NCBI GenBank assembly: GCA_937870795.1
Contig: CALMWS010000075.1
Coordinates: 1-64,000, forward strand
Direction of reading: 5' to 3'
DNA: 64,000 nucleotides
From: an uncultured Bacteroidota bacterium
GTDB taxonomy: Bacteria; Bacteroidota; Bacteroidia; Chitinophagales; Saprospiraceae
Part shown: one piece after another, positions 37,209-46,349 of the stretch
How positions within the stretch are numbered: the first letter of the stretch is position 1
Layout of the letters: every line of letters starts with the position of its first letter
The notes under the pieces: model-generated
What the model saw: only the letters and a program-made list of their open reading frames with translations
Told to the model about the DNA's origin: nothing
Database searches by the model: none
Program-made: the position numbers and the translations under genes

Positions 37209-37793
37209 GTGAAAGCCAAAATTTTATCAAAAAGAATCCTGTCCCATATCTGGTCGGAATTTGCACAATATACTGTTGAATACATCCGCCGGGATGGGCG
37301 GGTAGAACACCAAATCAGGGAGATGCACGATACAGGTGACGGAGCTGCTATTTTGTTGTACGACCTTCGTTATCAGAAAATTGTACTTATAAAACAATAT
37401 CGGTTGGCTGCCATGATCAATGAAAAAAGCGATGGCATTCTTTATGAAGTTTGTGCAGGGTTGGTTGAAAATAACGATCCAAAAGCAACCATCATCAAAG
37501 AAGTGAAAGAAGAAACTGGTTTTCTTATTGAGGAGCCCCTTTATTTGTTCAGTGCCTTCGCAACCCCAGGGGCAAAAACAGAAAAAATCCACTTTTTCAC
37601 GGCTAAGGTTGATTTGGATCAAACTATTGAAGGAGGAGGAGGTATGGAGGCTGAACAGGAAGACATTGAAGTGGTGATTATGCCCTTCGACGAAGCATGG
37701 GAAAAACTCAAAGAAGGCAGTATCCGAGACCTCAAAACCATAACATTGTTGCTACATGCCCGCATGGAAATTTTTGCTCAGTCATCAACATGA
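37209..37793 (+). CDS. nudK: NudK-like Nudix hydrolase (GDP-mannose pyrophosphatase)
   Basis: 194-residue Nudix hydrolase. The Nudix helix GLVENNDPKATIIKEVKEET has the same one-residue-short spacing as E. coli NudK, and the downstream ATPGAKTEKIHFF matches the NudK-specific TPG...E..HFF segment. The family cleaves GDP-mannose or ADP-ribose to the sugar phosphate and NMP. A longer frame beginning at GTG 37173 would put the promoter -7 box inside the gene, so GTG 37209 (MKAKIL) is chosen. A Gly run followed by acidic residues (GGGGGMEAEQED) is present near 145. Confidence 0.87.
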   Translation: MKAKILSKRILSHIWSEFAQYTVEYIRRDGRVEHQIREMHDTGDGAAILLYDLRYQKIVLIKQYRLAAMINEKSDGILYEVCAGLVENNDPKATIIKEVKEETGFLIEEPLYLFSAFATPGAKTEKIHFFTAKVDLDQTIEGGGGMEAEQEDIEVVIMPFDEAWEKLKEGSIRDLKTITLLLHARMEIFAQSST

Positions 37794-37854
37794 ATTAAAT
37801 AGAATCCATAACTTCGAATTAACACATTCATCCTTAACTTTCCGTCTTTTTCCT

Positions 37855-37862
37855 TATCTTTG
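37855..37862 (+). promoter_or_regulatory. -7 box of nhaD
   Basis: TATCTTTG, exact TAnnTTTG, 24 nt before the nhaD ATG at 37887. No TTTG at the expected -33 position. Confidence 0.5.
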
Positions 37863-37886
37863 AATGTTTAAGTTAAAGCCATTTTT

Positions 37887-39248
37887 ATGACCACTTCGAT
37901 CATTTTAGTTTTCATCATAGGATACTTACTCATCGTATTTGAGCACCCGTTAAAGTTGGATAAAACTGTTTCTGCTTTATTGACCGGATCTATATTGTGG
38001 GCATTCCTTGCATTGGGTTTTCACAACGGTGGTGTCAATGTGATTGATTCACATGGCCATTTGTATAACACCAGTGCGGGGATTACAGAAGTGGTTGAAG
38101 AAGGTTTTACGGCTACACTGTTGCACCACATTGGCAAGATTGCTGAAATTCTGATTTTTTTGATTGGAGCGATGACAATTGTTGAAATCATTGATCTCCA
38201 CAGGGGTTTTGAAGTATTAAAAGGCATGGTTCAAACCCGGAGCAAGAAAAAATTGTTATGGATTACCGGAATCCTGGGTTTCATCCTCTCATCTATCATT
38301 GATAATCTCACGGCCACCATAGTATTGATCACCTTATTACGAAAGCTAATCAAGGATCCTAAGGAAAGAATCTGGTACGCCAGCCTTATCATCACTGCCA
38401 CCAATGCGGGTGGAGCATGGTCGCCCATCGGAGATGTAACCACAACCATGTTGTGGATTGGCAAAAAAGTAACATCGGGAGGTCTGGTGGAATGGATGGT
38501 ACTACCTTCAATTGCATGCTTTGTGGTACCATTTGTTATTGCCAGCTTTCTGCCTGTCTTTAAAGGGAATATTGACCACGTAAGTCATGAAGATTTAAAA
38601 ACCGAAAAACTGCTTTCCAGCAAGTTGATCCTTTGGCTTGGCTTGGGAGGAATTGTCTTTGTTCCCATATTTAAAACGATAACCCATCTCCCCCCTTACA
38701 TTGGTATGATGATGGCATTGGGTGTTGTTTGGATGGTCTCTGAATATGTCCATCCCGAAGAAGATTTTACCCATGAGAAAAAACATCTTTATTCCGCTCA
38801 CCGTGCTCTTTCCAGAATTGAGATTTCCAGTATCTTGTTTTTCCTTGGCATTCTTTTGGCAGTTGCCGCACTAGAATCTACTGCCATTAGCGGAGTTGGA
38901 TCTCTCCAGTTTATGGCACAAAGTCTTGAAAAGGCTATACCCAGCAGAGATATTGTGGTCATCTTACTAGGAGTTTTGTCAGCCATCATAGACAATGTGC
39001 CTTTGGTGGCGGCGTCTATGGGAATGTTTACTGATGCCTTAGATTCAAAAGTCTGGCATTTCATAGCATTTACAGCAGGTACTGGTGGCAGCATGTTGAT
39101 CATTGGCTCCGCTGCTGGAGTAGCGGCCATGGGTATGGAAAAAATTGATTTCATCTGGTATTTTAAAAAGATAAGTTGGCTGGCAGCCTTGGGGTTTCTT
39201 GCCGGGGTGGTTGTATTCTTAATTCAATATGCCTTTTTAGGCCACTAA
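37887..39248 (+). CDS. nhaD: Na+/H+ antiporter NhaD
   Basis: 453-residue inner-membrane antiporter of the ArsB/NhaD (IT) superfamily, exporting Na+ or Li+ in exchange for H+. About 11-13 hydrophobic helices. Family segments visible include SSIIDNLTATIVLITLL (about 135-150), TNAGGAWSPIGDVTTTMLW (about 172-190), LSAIIDNVPLVAASMGMF in the second half and GTGGSMLIIGSAAGVAAMG near the C-terminus. The paired SxxIDN motifs in the two halves are characteristic. The phosphorylase gene follows 11 bases downstream and is probably cotranscribed. Confidence 0.93.
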   Translation: MTTSIILVFIIGYLLIVFEHPLKLDKTVSALLTGSILWAFLALGFHNGGVNVIDSHGHLYNTSAGITEVVEEGFTATLLHHIGKIAEILIFLIGAMTIVEIIDLHRGFEVLKGMVQTRSKKKLLWITGILGFILSSIIDNLTATIVLITLLRKLIKDPKERIWYASLIITATNAGGAWSPIGDVTTTMLWIGKKVTSGGLVEWMVLPSIACFVVPFVIASFLPVFKGNIDHVSHEDLKTEKLLSSKLILWLGLGGIVFVPIFKTITHLPPYIGMMMALGVVWMVSEYVHPEEDFTHEKKHLYSAHRALSRIEISSILFFLGILLAVAALESTAISGVGSLQFMAQSLEKAIPSRDIVVILLGVLSAIIDNVPLVAASMGMFTDALDSKVWHFIAFTAGTGGSMLIIGSAAGVAAMGMEKIDFIWYFKKISWLAALGFLAGVVVFLIQYAFLGH

Positions 39249-39259
39249 AATAACCTTCC

Positions 39260-40126
39260 ATGATTGGAGAAGCCGATTTGATTTTAAACCCAGATGGCAG
39301 TATTTACCACCTGGGACTGTTGCCTGAACAAATTTCAGAAAACATCATTCTGGTAGGAGACCCGGATCGGGTAAAGATGTTTGAGCCTTATCTTGATCGT
39401 ATTTATTTTTCCCACAGAGTTCGTGAGTTTGTATCACTCATGGGAGAATATAACGGCAAATCAATACTAATTATAAGTACGGGTATAGGCACCGACAACA
39501 TCGACATCGTATTTACCGAATTAGATGCCTTGGCCAACATTGATTTAAACACACGAAAAGTTAAATCAAAAAAGAAAAGCCTTAATTTCTTCAGAATCGG
39601 CACATCCGGAGCCTTGCGTGAAGAAATCCCTGTTGACTCTTTTGTAGCTTCTACCCATGGCATTGGACTGGATGTGCTCATGCATTTTTACGAAAGACAA
39701 GAAGACGAAAAGTGCATGGAAATTAAATTGGTAATTGATAAGTTGTTGAAAAAAGAGAAGATCCCATCTTCATCTTATGTGGCTTCTGCTTCAAATCCTT
39801 TGCTAAAAAAATTGCCTAAAACTTTTTACAAAGGAATGACCCTAACATTGCCTGGCTTCTATGGTCCGCAAGGCAGAACGGTAAGGGTTGAAAATAAATC
39901 TCCAAAATTTCTGGATATTATGAGATCTGTGGATGTGGGAGGAAAAGTCATCACCAATTTCGAAATGGAAACTTCTGCTATTTATGGAATGGCTGCCTTG
40001 ATGGGTCACAAAGCCATGTCTATGAATGCCATCGTAGCCAATCGAGCACTCAATACCTTCAGCAGTCAAGCCAAAAAAACGGTTGATAAACTCATCCAGG
40101 AGGGGCTGGAAATAATTACAGCATAG
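39260..40126 (+). CDS. Nucleoside phosphorylase (uridine phosphorylase-like)
   Basis: 288-residue PNP/UDP-family phosphorylase that splits nucleosides with phosphate into base and pentose-1-phosphate. Visible are VGDPDRVKMFEPYL (phosphate loop, about 32-45), ISTGIGTDNIDIVFTEL, FFRIGTSGALRE and NFEMETSAIYGMAALMGHKA (the ExET/MExE ribose-binding segment, about 232). Substrate base cannot be fixed, but the DPDRV and EMETSAIY motifs fit the uridine phosphorylase branch. Slightly longer than E. coli Udp because of a charged insertion near 150-180. Downstream of nhaD in the same unit. Confidence 0.85.
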   Translation: MIGEADLILNPDGSIYHLGLLPEQISENIILVGDPDRVKMFEPYLDRIYFSHRVREFVSLMGEYNGKSILIISTGIGTDNIDIVFTELDALANIDLNTRKVKSKKKSLNFFRIGTSGALREEIPVDSFVASTHGIGLDVLMHFYERQEDEKCMEIKLVIDKLLKKEKIPSSSYVASASNPLLKKLPKTFYKGMTLTLPGFYGPQGRTVRVENKSPKFLDIMRSVDVGGKVITNFEMETSAIYGMAALMGHKAMSMNAIVANRALNTFSSQAKKTVDKLIQEGLEIITA

Positions 40127-40159
40127 GAGCCCACCAAAGGCATTTAAGCAAATTTGTGT

Positions 40160-41530
40160 TTAATCTTTTTTCAACTCGTAATTAAGTACGTTGTTGGCAA
40201 TTTGTTTGCCCAATCTAAGCCCTTCTGTACAATCGAATCTGGGGTGAACTCCCAAGTAAATACGTGAGAAAGCATCTTCTTCACCAAATTCACCAATGCG
40301 GCTATAGCTTCGTGGGGTACCATTAAATTCATCCCTTCCCTCATGGCATCGATCCGTAAAATAATAGTCTTCACCAATAAAAGCAGATAAGATTGTGCTG
40401 CCCAGGCCACCAAAAGTTGAGTGACCCGAAGGATAGCCGGGGAAAGAAGGCGTCAGACCAGGAACGCCTATAGCTTCACCCAGTAAAGGTCTGAACTCAG
40501 AGTTGATATACTTCCTGATATAGTGAAAAGGTCTTTCTACATTGTATTCGTATTTGGCTTTCCAGGCGGCAACCGCACCGTCATTTTCTGCGATGCCAAG
40601 CTTGCAATACAAATGCAAAGTGGTTTCCAAATCAATATTTTCAATAACAATGATCTGATTGGCGATGGCAAATAACCTGGCGGGAGGACTGAAAGACAAA
40701 CCAACGATATCATCGCTCCAAAATTCTGCCATCCAGTACTGCTGCCCTTCCTTCAATGTGACTGCTTTGTTTACCTCAGCAAAATCGCGATAATAGCGGC
40801 TTCCGGGGGCAGTGCTATAAATAGGTGGATCCAGTGTTTTTAACTGATCATTGTGGTTGGCAAAAGTTCTAACCTTGCCCCAATATGGAAATAGTGCCTT
40901 ATCTCCAGGTGCAGGTTGCCATTTGCCCTCACCTGTAGGTGGGACGTAGGAGTCTGGACTAGGGTCCAGAATTTGCGCTTCTGCTTCAAGATCTGACTGT
41001 GCAAATTTTATTATTGCATCTGCCACTGCCCTGCCCCAAAGCTGAGAATTGTTGAAAACTTCCTGACTTACCTGGGGAGCTAATTGTGCGTTGTAGGATG
41101 CTTCCAAATCCTTGATTAGGGCGGAATGCTCTGCGGTTTTATTGATTAGAAAATGCTCAAAAGTTCTGGCCATGCAGGCATTGATGGCAATGTTCCAGTG
41201 ATATTTTTTAACGTCATTGCTTGGAAGGTCGGGGAGAATTAAACTATCCTGTCTAAGGGCATTGGATACAAAATGTGGCATGCCGGGAATGGCTGTTTCA
41301 TATGCTGCCATATTGATGTAGGCAAGCGCTCTGGCAGTAGCTGCCGGCCTAAATCCAGGCAAATAACGCTCAATGTCAAGATAAAGATCTGTCCATCCGG
41401 CTACTACGTCGTTGTTGTAATCTTTGGCAAGATTTTCTCTTTTTATTTCTACCGCTACTGGATCGACTTCACAGCCGATCAGCAAAATACTGCTCAGTAA
41501 AAGAAAGGAGCATAAAATGCGGAAATTCAT
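40160..41530 (-). CDS. Vanadium-dependent haloperoxidase-like lipoprotein (PAP2 superfamily)
   Basis: 456-residue predicted lipoprotein (signal ending LLIGC, about residue 20). The C-terminal half has the three active-site blocks of the PAP2/vanadium haloperoxidase fold: KAKYEYNVERPFHYIR (Lys and Arg of block 1), PSFPGYPSGHSTFGG (SGH block 2) and SRIYLGVHPRFDCTEG (RxxxGxH block 3). All vanadate/phosphate ligands can be found, so it should be active either as a haloperoxidase or as an acid phosphatase; sequence alone does not separate these. Placement after a lipobox puts it in the periplasm or on the surface. It has its own promoter at 41549-41581. Confidence 0.85.
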   Translation of the reverse strand: MNFRILCSFLLLSSILLIGCEVDPVAVEIKRENLAKDYNNDVVAGWTDLYLDIERYLPGFRPAATARALAYINMAAYETAIPGMPHFVSNALRQDSLILPDLPSNDVKKYHWNIAINACMARTFEHFLINKTAEHSALIKDLEASYNAQLAPQVSQEVFNNSQLWGRAVADAIIKFAQSDLEAEAQILDPSPDSYVPPTGEGKWQPAPGDKALFPYWGKVRTFANHNDQLKTLDPPIYSTAPGSRYYRDFAEVNKAVTLKEGQQYWMAEFWSDDIVGLSFSPPARLFAIANQIIVIENIDLETTLHLYCKLGIAENDGAVAAWKAKYEYNVERPFHYIRKYINSEFRPLLGEAIGVPGLTPSFPGYPSGHSTFGGLGSTILSAFIGEDYYFTDRCHEGRDEFNGTPRSYSRIGEFGEEDAFSRIYLGVHPRFDCTEGLRLGKQIANNVLNYELKKD

Positions 41531-41548
41531 GGATTTTATTTTAGCCTA

Positions 41549-41581
41549 CAAATATAAAAAATCAAGCATTTTTTACACAAA
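41549..41581 (-). promoter_or_regulatory. Promoter of the haloperoxidase-like gene
   Basis: On the minus strand: TTTG (41581-41578), 21-nt spacer, TATATTTG (41556-41549), then 18 nt to ATG 41530. Both boxes match the Bacteroidota consensus. Confidence 0.65.
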
Positions 41582-41681
41582 TTACTACTACAATTAGTAC
41601 TAATTTGAGAAAAAAAGAACATAAACCGCCCCATCTGAACAATTGTGGCCTGTTCGTCGTTTTGAAAATGAAATCATTTAG

Positions 41682-42779
41682 ATGCAGGGCTGGCTTTTTC
41701 ACAAATACTATCAACCAAACGAGGAGGACGATTTTGAGCGTCTTTTTAACCTTTTCAAAGAGTTACTGCTTCATACCTCTGGCGATGTGGATGAGGCCCT
41801 TGCCTGGATGACCGAATTGGATAAAAAGTACAAACTTACCCACAGTGGATATACGCTCTCTGATTTTATTAATGACTTAAAAAACAGAGGGTATTTATCA
41901 GATAGAAATGCAGGCTCCCCAAAGAAGGTACCAACCACAAAACTGGAAAAGGCCTTACGTCAGGATGCACTGGAACAGATTTTTGATCAACTCAAAAAGT
42001 CAAAATCAGGCCACCATACTACATCAATTTCGGGCATTGGAGACGAACATGGTGCAGATTTAAGAGCCTTTGAATTTGGTGATGCTCTTGAACACATAGA
42101 TGCAGAATCATCGATAAAGAATGCATTTATCCACCATGGCATCAATGAGTTTAGCCTCAGTCCTGAAGATTTGGTGGTCCACGATCAATACCTGCAAAGT
42201 CAAACCAGCACGGTGCTTATGATTGATATCTCGCATAGCATGATCCTCTATGGCGAAGATCGAATTACACCCGCAAAAAAAGTGGCCATGGCTTTGGCCG
42301 AACTCATCACCACCCGTTACCCAAAGGATACTCTTGACATCATCGTCTTTGGCAACGATGCGTGGCAAATCCAATTGTCAGATCTACCTTACCTTCAGGT
42401 GGGCCCTTACCATACCAATACAGTAGCAGGATTGGAGCTGGCCATTGACATTTTGAAGAAAAAGAAATCAGCCAACAAACACATCATGATGATTACCGAT
42501 GGAAAACCAACATGTATTAAGAAAGGCAAAAAATATTACCAAAATAGCTGGGGACTGGATCGCACCATTATAAATCGAACCCTTTCATTGGCAATTACCT
42601 GCCGAAGGATGCAGATACCGGTAACCACTTTCATGATTGCGAAGGATCCTTTGCTCGTGCAATTTGTGGACCAATTCACCGCAGCCAATGGTGGAAAAGC
42701 ATTTTATTCATCTTTGCAGGGCTTGGGAGAATTTATTTTTATGGACTATAAACAACAAAAAAGAAACAAAAAGAAGTGA
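41682..42779 (+). CDS. VWA-domain protein paired with an AAA+ ATPase
   Basis: 365-residue cytosolic protein. Residues about 1-160 form a helical N-terminal region (SGDVDEALAWMTELDKKY); about 175-345 are a von Willebrand A domain with the MIDAS metal site DISHS (about 183), a Thr in TNT near 248, and ITDGKPT (about 271). The C-terminal tail is very basic (QQKRNKKK). No signal peptide. The gene ends in a 4-base GTGA overlap with the AAA+ gene, the usual order for MoxR/chelatase-like AAA+ and VWA partners, which act together as metal-chelatase or protein-remodelling complexes. The target is unknown. Confidence 0.85.
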   Translation: MQGWLFHKYYQPNEEDDFERLFNLFKELLLHTSGDVDEALAWMTELDKKYKLTHSGYTLSDFINDLKNRGYLSDRNAGSPKKVPTTKLEKALRQDALEQIFDQLKKSKSGHHTTSISGIGDEHGADLRAFEFGDALEHIDAESSIKNAFIHHGINEFSLSPEDLVVHDQYLQSQTSTVLMIDISHSMILYGEDRITPAKKVAMALAELITTRYPKDTLDIIVFGNDAWQIQLSDLPYLQVGPYHTNTVAGLELAIDILKKKKSANKHIMMITDGKPTCIKKGKKYYQNSWGLDRTIINRTLSLAITCRRMQIPVTTFMIAKDPLLVQFVDQFTAANGGKAFYSSLQGLGEFIFMDYKQQKRNKKK

Positions 42780-44230
42780 AAGAAATCAATACATTAGGCG
42801 CACTAAAACTAAGTGGATATAAGAATCGAAGCGTAAAAGATGAAATGCGTGCCAACCTCATTTTGTGGATGAGGCAGGGAACACCCAGATTCCAGGGAAT
42901 CAAAGGTTTTGAAAATTCTGTCATTCCTGACCTTGAACGGGCCATCCTATCCAGGCACAGTGTATTATTGCTAGGACTTAGAGGCCAGGCAAAATCAAGA
43001 ATTGCAAGAATGATGGTGGATTTGCTGGATGAATATGTTCCTTTTATTTCAGGGTCTGAAATAAATGACGATCCACTTTTGCCCATTTCGGCCTTTGGCA
43101 AAAGGATCGTAAATGAAATGGGTGATGAAACACCAGTTTCCTGGTTGCACCGATCGCAGCGTTATGTTGAAAAATTGGCAACCCCTGATGTGAGTGTAGC
43201 TGATCTCATTGGCGATATTGATCCCATAAAGGCAGCTACCAAAAAAATGAGCTTTTCAGATGAAGAGGTAATTCATTTTGGACTTATACCCAGGGCACAC
43301 AGGTCTATATTTGTAATCAATGAATTGCCTGACCTCCAAGCCAGAATACAGGTTGCGCTGTTTAATATTTTACAAGAAGGAGATGTACAAATCAGAGGTT
43401 TTAAAATGAGATTGCCATTGGATCTTTCCTTCGTTTTTACTGCGAACCCCGAAGATTACACCAATCGCGGTAGCATCATCACCCCATTGAAAGATCGCAT
43501 AGAAAGTCAAATCCTTACCCACTACCCCTCCGATCTGGACATTGCCAAACAAATTACATTGCAGGAAGCCAAATTGACATCCGAACAAAGAGCAAGCATT
43601 TCCATTGATGCCCTCCATCACGACCTGCTCGAGAGAATGGTGATGAAAGCACGTGAAAGTGAGTATATTGACGGCAAAAGTGGTGTTTCAGCCAGGGTTG
43701 CTATATCTGCATACGAAAACCTTGTAAGTGCTATAGAAAGGAGAATCATATTAAATGGTGAAAAATTCGGTCACTCGCGTCTTGCAGATTTTCATGGCAT
43801 TCTGCCCGCTCTCACCGGCAAACTTGAATTGGTCTACGAAGGAGAGCAGGAAGGACCGGTCAATGTAGCCTGGAAATTATTTGAAGAGGCACTTAAAGAA
43901 ATATTTCTTATCCATTTCCCACACCCTGACCGCAATCGTAGAGACAAAGACATTTACGGTGTATTAAGGGCTTTTTTTGCCGGTGGCAACGAAGTACAAA
44001 TTTCCAATGATATGAGCCAAAGCCAATTTGCCAAACAATTAGAAGAAGTTGCAGGTTTGACGAAGTTAGTAGGTGAAGTAGTGCCTAATGCAAAAAACCC
44101 TGATGTTTTCAAAGAATTGGCTCTACACGGCCTGGCAGCCTTCCAGGTTATTGGCAAAAGTTTGGGTCAAAGCCAGATTGACTTTGCTGACCCACTCAGC
44201 ACCCTGCTTGACGATGATGATGAAGATTAG
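42776..44230 (+). CDS. Magnesium-chelatase-like AAA+ ATPase partner of the VWA protein
   Basis: 484-residue AAA+ ATPase of the ChlI/MoxR clade, translated from GTG 42776 inside the VWA gene stop. The Walker A loop is GLRGQAKS (about 64-71), with Ala where most AAA+ proteins have Gly; Walker B is FVINELPD, with Asn before the catalytic Glu. Both variants occur, from memory, in this chelatase-like family, so they are not decay. Other marks are IQVALFNILQEGDVQIRG, TANPEDYTNRG (sensor 1) and TPLKDRIESQI (arginine finger). The C-terminal third is helical and ends in an acidic tail (DDDDED), opposite in charge to the VWA partner's tail. Likely a remodelling motor; substrate unknown. Confidence 0.83.
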   Translation: MKEINTLGALKLSGYKNRSVKDEMRANLILWMRQGTPRFQGIKGFENSVIPDLERAILSRHSVLLLGLRGQAKSRIARMMVDLLDEYVPFISGSEINDDPLLPISAFGKRIVNEMGDETPVSWLHRSQRYVEKLATPDVSVADLIGDIDPIKAATKKMSFSDEEVIHFGLIPRAHRSIFVINELPDLQARIQVALFNILQEGDVQIRGFKMRLPLDLSFVFTANPEDYTNRGSIITPLKDRIESQILTHYPSDLDIAKQITLQEAKLTSEQRASISIDALHHDLLERMVMKARESEYIDGKSGVSARVAISAYENLVSAIERRIILNGEKFGHSRLADFHGILPALTGKLELVYEGEQEGPVNVAWKLFEEALKEIFLIHFPHPDRNRRDKDIYGVLRAFFAGGNEVQISNDMSQSQFAKQLEEVAGLTKLVGEVVPNAKNPDVFKELALHGLAAFQVIGKSLGQSQIDFADPLSTLLDDDDED

Positions 44231-44237
44231 TCGTAAA

Positions 44238-45044
44238 ATGAAAACGCCTGAAAGTTTGAAGTTCTTAGTTTCGGGGTTGATTCTATTGTTCATTTGCCAA
44301 AATTTGAGAGCGCAAATCACTGTCTTCGAAAAACCTGCCGGCAAGGGAAAGACATGGATTTGTGCCAGAAATGAGAATAATATTCCCTACACCATAATCC
44401 TGCATCTGAAGTTGAAAAATATGAAAACAGCTACTGCGATGCCTTCCCATTTTATTGTACCTGCATCGAACACCGGTTTTGAACTGATTGAGCTGGTGGC
44501 AGGCAAGGGCAAATACAGTTACCAAATCCAATACGAGACCTTTAAAGGCATTACCACAGGCCACCATCACAATGATAAATACGTGTATGGACTGCCGGTC
44601 AAAGGAAAATGCAAAATCATTCAGGGCTATTATGGCAAGTTTAGTCATATTGACAAAAAAGCCATCGATTTTGGCTTGCCCATGGGTAGTGATGTCATTG
44701 CTGCCAGAGAAGGATTGGTGTTGGAAATCAAATCAGACGGAAAACACAGCTGCCTTGATCCCGGTTGTGAAAAAGAAGGAAACTTCGTGAAGATCTTGCA
44801 CGACGATGGCAGTGTGGCATCCTATTATCACCTAAAACACAACGGCTGCCTTGTAAAACCCGGCCAAAAAATAGCAAAAGGTCAGGTCATTGCTATCAGT
44901 GGTAATACCGGCTACAGTTCAGAGCCACACCTGCATTTTGAAGTGTACACCTTACTCAACAAGTCAAAACACTATCCTGAAATTTCATTTGATAATGGTT
45001 CAGGCAATGTGATCAACGGCGCTTCATTCAAACCTAAAAATTGA
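44238..45044 (+). CDS. M23 family metallopeptidase (LytM domain)
   Basis: 268-residue exported peptidase. Start ATG 44238 gives the signal peptide MKTPESLKFLVSG...NLRA|Q with Gln at +1; ATG 44220, overlapping the upstream gene, is possible. Residues about 25-110 form a beta domain; the LytM domain follows with HIDKKAIDFGLPMGSDVIAA (His and Asp zinc ligands), YYHLKHNG, and HLHFEV (catalytic and zinc His). All metal ligands appear present, so it probably cleaves peptidoglycan cross-bridges or another peptide target. It follows the AAA+ gene by 7 bases and overlaps the convergent porin gene by 11 bases. Confidence 0.87.
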   Translation: MKTPESLKFLVSGLILLFICQNLRAQITVFEKPAGKGKTWICARNENNIPYTIILHLKLKNMKTATAMPSHFIVPASNTGFELIELVAGKGKYSYQIQYETFKGITTGHHHNDKYVYGLPVKGKCKIIQGYYGKFSHIDKKAIDFGLPMGSDVIAAREGLVLEIKSDGKHSCLDPGCEKEGNFVKILHDDGSVASYYHLKHNGCLVKPGQKIAKGQVIAISGNTGYSSEPHLHFEVYTLLNKSKHYPEISFDNGSGNVINGASFKPKN

Positions 45045-46257
45045 TTTGAGCCTGAAGTCTCAACAATCGTCCTTTTTGTAAATTATCTCTGTTGTTATGG
45101 TCTTCAAACCTTCTGGAAGAGAACACATATTCTGCCGTTATTTCGAGGCTTTTTGACAGCTGGAGTTCCGCGCCCAGTTCCAATTCCCTAACCGTATGAC
45201 TTCTGGCATCTAATTCGAGTTTTTTTCCTCCGTCCAAAAACTGATACCTGGTGAATGGGATGATGGTCATTCCGCTTACCTGACTTTTGTATGAAACCAA
45301 AACATATCCTCCTTTCACATCCTGCACAGTAATGCTGTCGGAAACCGGGTTGTAACGGGGCCCCCTGCCATAATGGTATTCAGCCTGGATGCCAAAAGGT
45401 TGGGGATATAACACCATCGAAAATGCAGTTTGCCTGTCTGTATATGATCTGTCTGTATAGTATTTTACTCCATTCGACAATTGATCTGTATTCATCACAT
45501 AGCTGCCTCTATACATTTGAGCGGCCGGTTCAATAATCTGGTTACCCAATTTTATGGGATAACTCACTCTGGCCACCCAATGCGGTTTGTTGTTGAGTTC
45601 AGGACGGTTAGCCGTCTGGCCATTGTATAAACCAAAGGCAAAAATGCCATAATCGCCTGAGCCTTTTAATCCATCTTTTACCAACTTTGAAAACAATTCC
45701 TTTACAGTTTTAGGAGCATAATACAAGAAAGCCCCCATGTCGCGTTCATTGGCAACTGCCGCATTGATACCATCAGCACGATCTAATGCCAGCCTAACTT
45801 GAGAAGACTGGAGATTTTCAAAGCCAAAGGGGACTTTGCTTTGACCCAATCTCAATTTGAAGGTATTATCGGCATCAAAGCCAATATCAAAATAAGCATC
45901 TCTGATTTGAAAATAATGCTGGCTGTTGCTGCTCGCATTGATGGCAAGATCGGGCTGAATATAGAAATAAACATTTTTATGGATGTACCCCGAGAAAACA
46001 AGACGCGCCCTGCGAATAAAGAAGCCACCATTCTCGCCCCAGCTGCGGTCACATTGTTCGCACCTCAGTTTTGAATTGGTTTCCAGCAGCCTGTTGTACC
46101 TAAATTGCAGATAGCCCCTCAATTGTATGGTTTCATACCATTTTTTTTCTTGCTTAACGGGTTCTACTGCTTTGTCTTGAGCAGTTATCTGTGAACGGAA
46201 GCCGCCAATTAATAAACAAAGAGCCAATAGAATGACTCTGCAATTGCTTGCAAACAA
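45034..46257 (-). CDS. OprO/OprP-like phosphate-selective porin
   Basis: 407-residue outer-membrane beta-barrel of the phosphate-selective porin O/P family. The signal peptide ends SQITA|QDK (Gln +1) and the start is TTG 46257. Family segments visible are IQLRGYLQFRYNR, FFIRRARLVFSGYIHKNVYFYIQPDL, FQIRDAYFDI, FKLRLGQSKVPFGFENLQSS and the C-terminal RLQAQINF ending in Phe, the usual last barrel strand. A CEQC pair near 66-69 is unusual for a porin. It is the last gene of a phosphate operon after a PiT transporter and a DUF47 regulator, which supports phosphate or polyphosphate uptake across the outer membrane. Confidence 0.88.
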   Translation of the reverse strand: MFASNCRVILLALCLLIGGFRSQITAQDKAVEPVKQEKKWYETIQLRGYLQFRYNRLLETNSKLRCEQCDRSWGENGGFFIRRARLVFSGYIHKNVYFYIQPDLAINASSNSQHYFQIRDAYFDIGFDADNTFKLRLGQSKVPFGFENLQSSQVRLALDRADGINAAVANERDMGAFLYYAPKTVKELFSKLVKDGLKGSGDYGIFAFGLYNGQTANRPELNNKPHWVARVSYPIKLGNQIIEPAAQMYRGSYVMNTDQLSNGVKYYTDRSYTDRQTAFSMVLYPQPFGIQAEYHYGRGPRYNPVSDSITVQDVKGGYVLVSYKSQVSGMTIIPFTRYQFLDGGKKLELDARSHTVRELELGAELQLSKSLEITAEYVFSSRRFEDHNNRDNLQKGRLLRLQAQINF

Positions 46258-46295
46258 AGTATTTATACCTAAATTTTGAATGATCAGAAGGAGCT

Positions 46296-46311
46296 CTACA
46301 CAGCAGTGTAG
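46296..46311. other. Small hairpin between pit and the porin gene
   Basis: Perfect 6-bp stem CTACAC/GTGTAG with an AGCA loop in the 92-bp spacer between the two genes. No T-run follows, so it is more likely an mRNA processing or stability element than a terminator. Confidence 0.3.
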
Positions 46312-46349
46312 GGAAGTGAGCCGTCTTCCGAAGTTATTTAATCATTGAT

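Noticed and set aside
42776..44230. AAA+ gene as a decayed pseudogene because of odd Walker motifs
   Set aside because: The frame is full length, other AAA+ motifs are intact and the operon overlap with the VWA gene is preserved.
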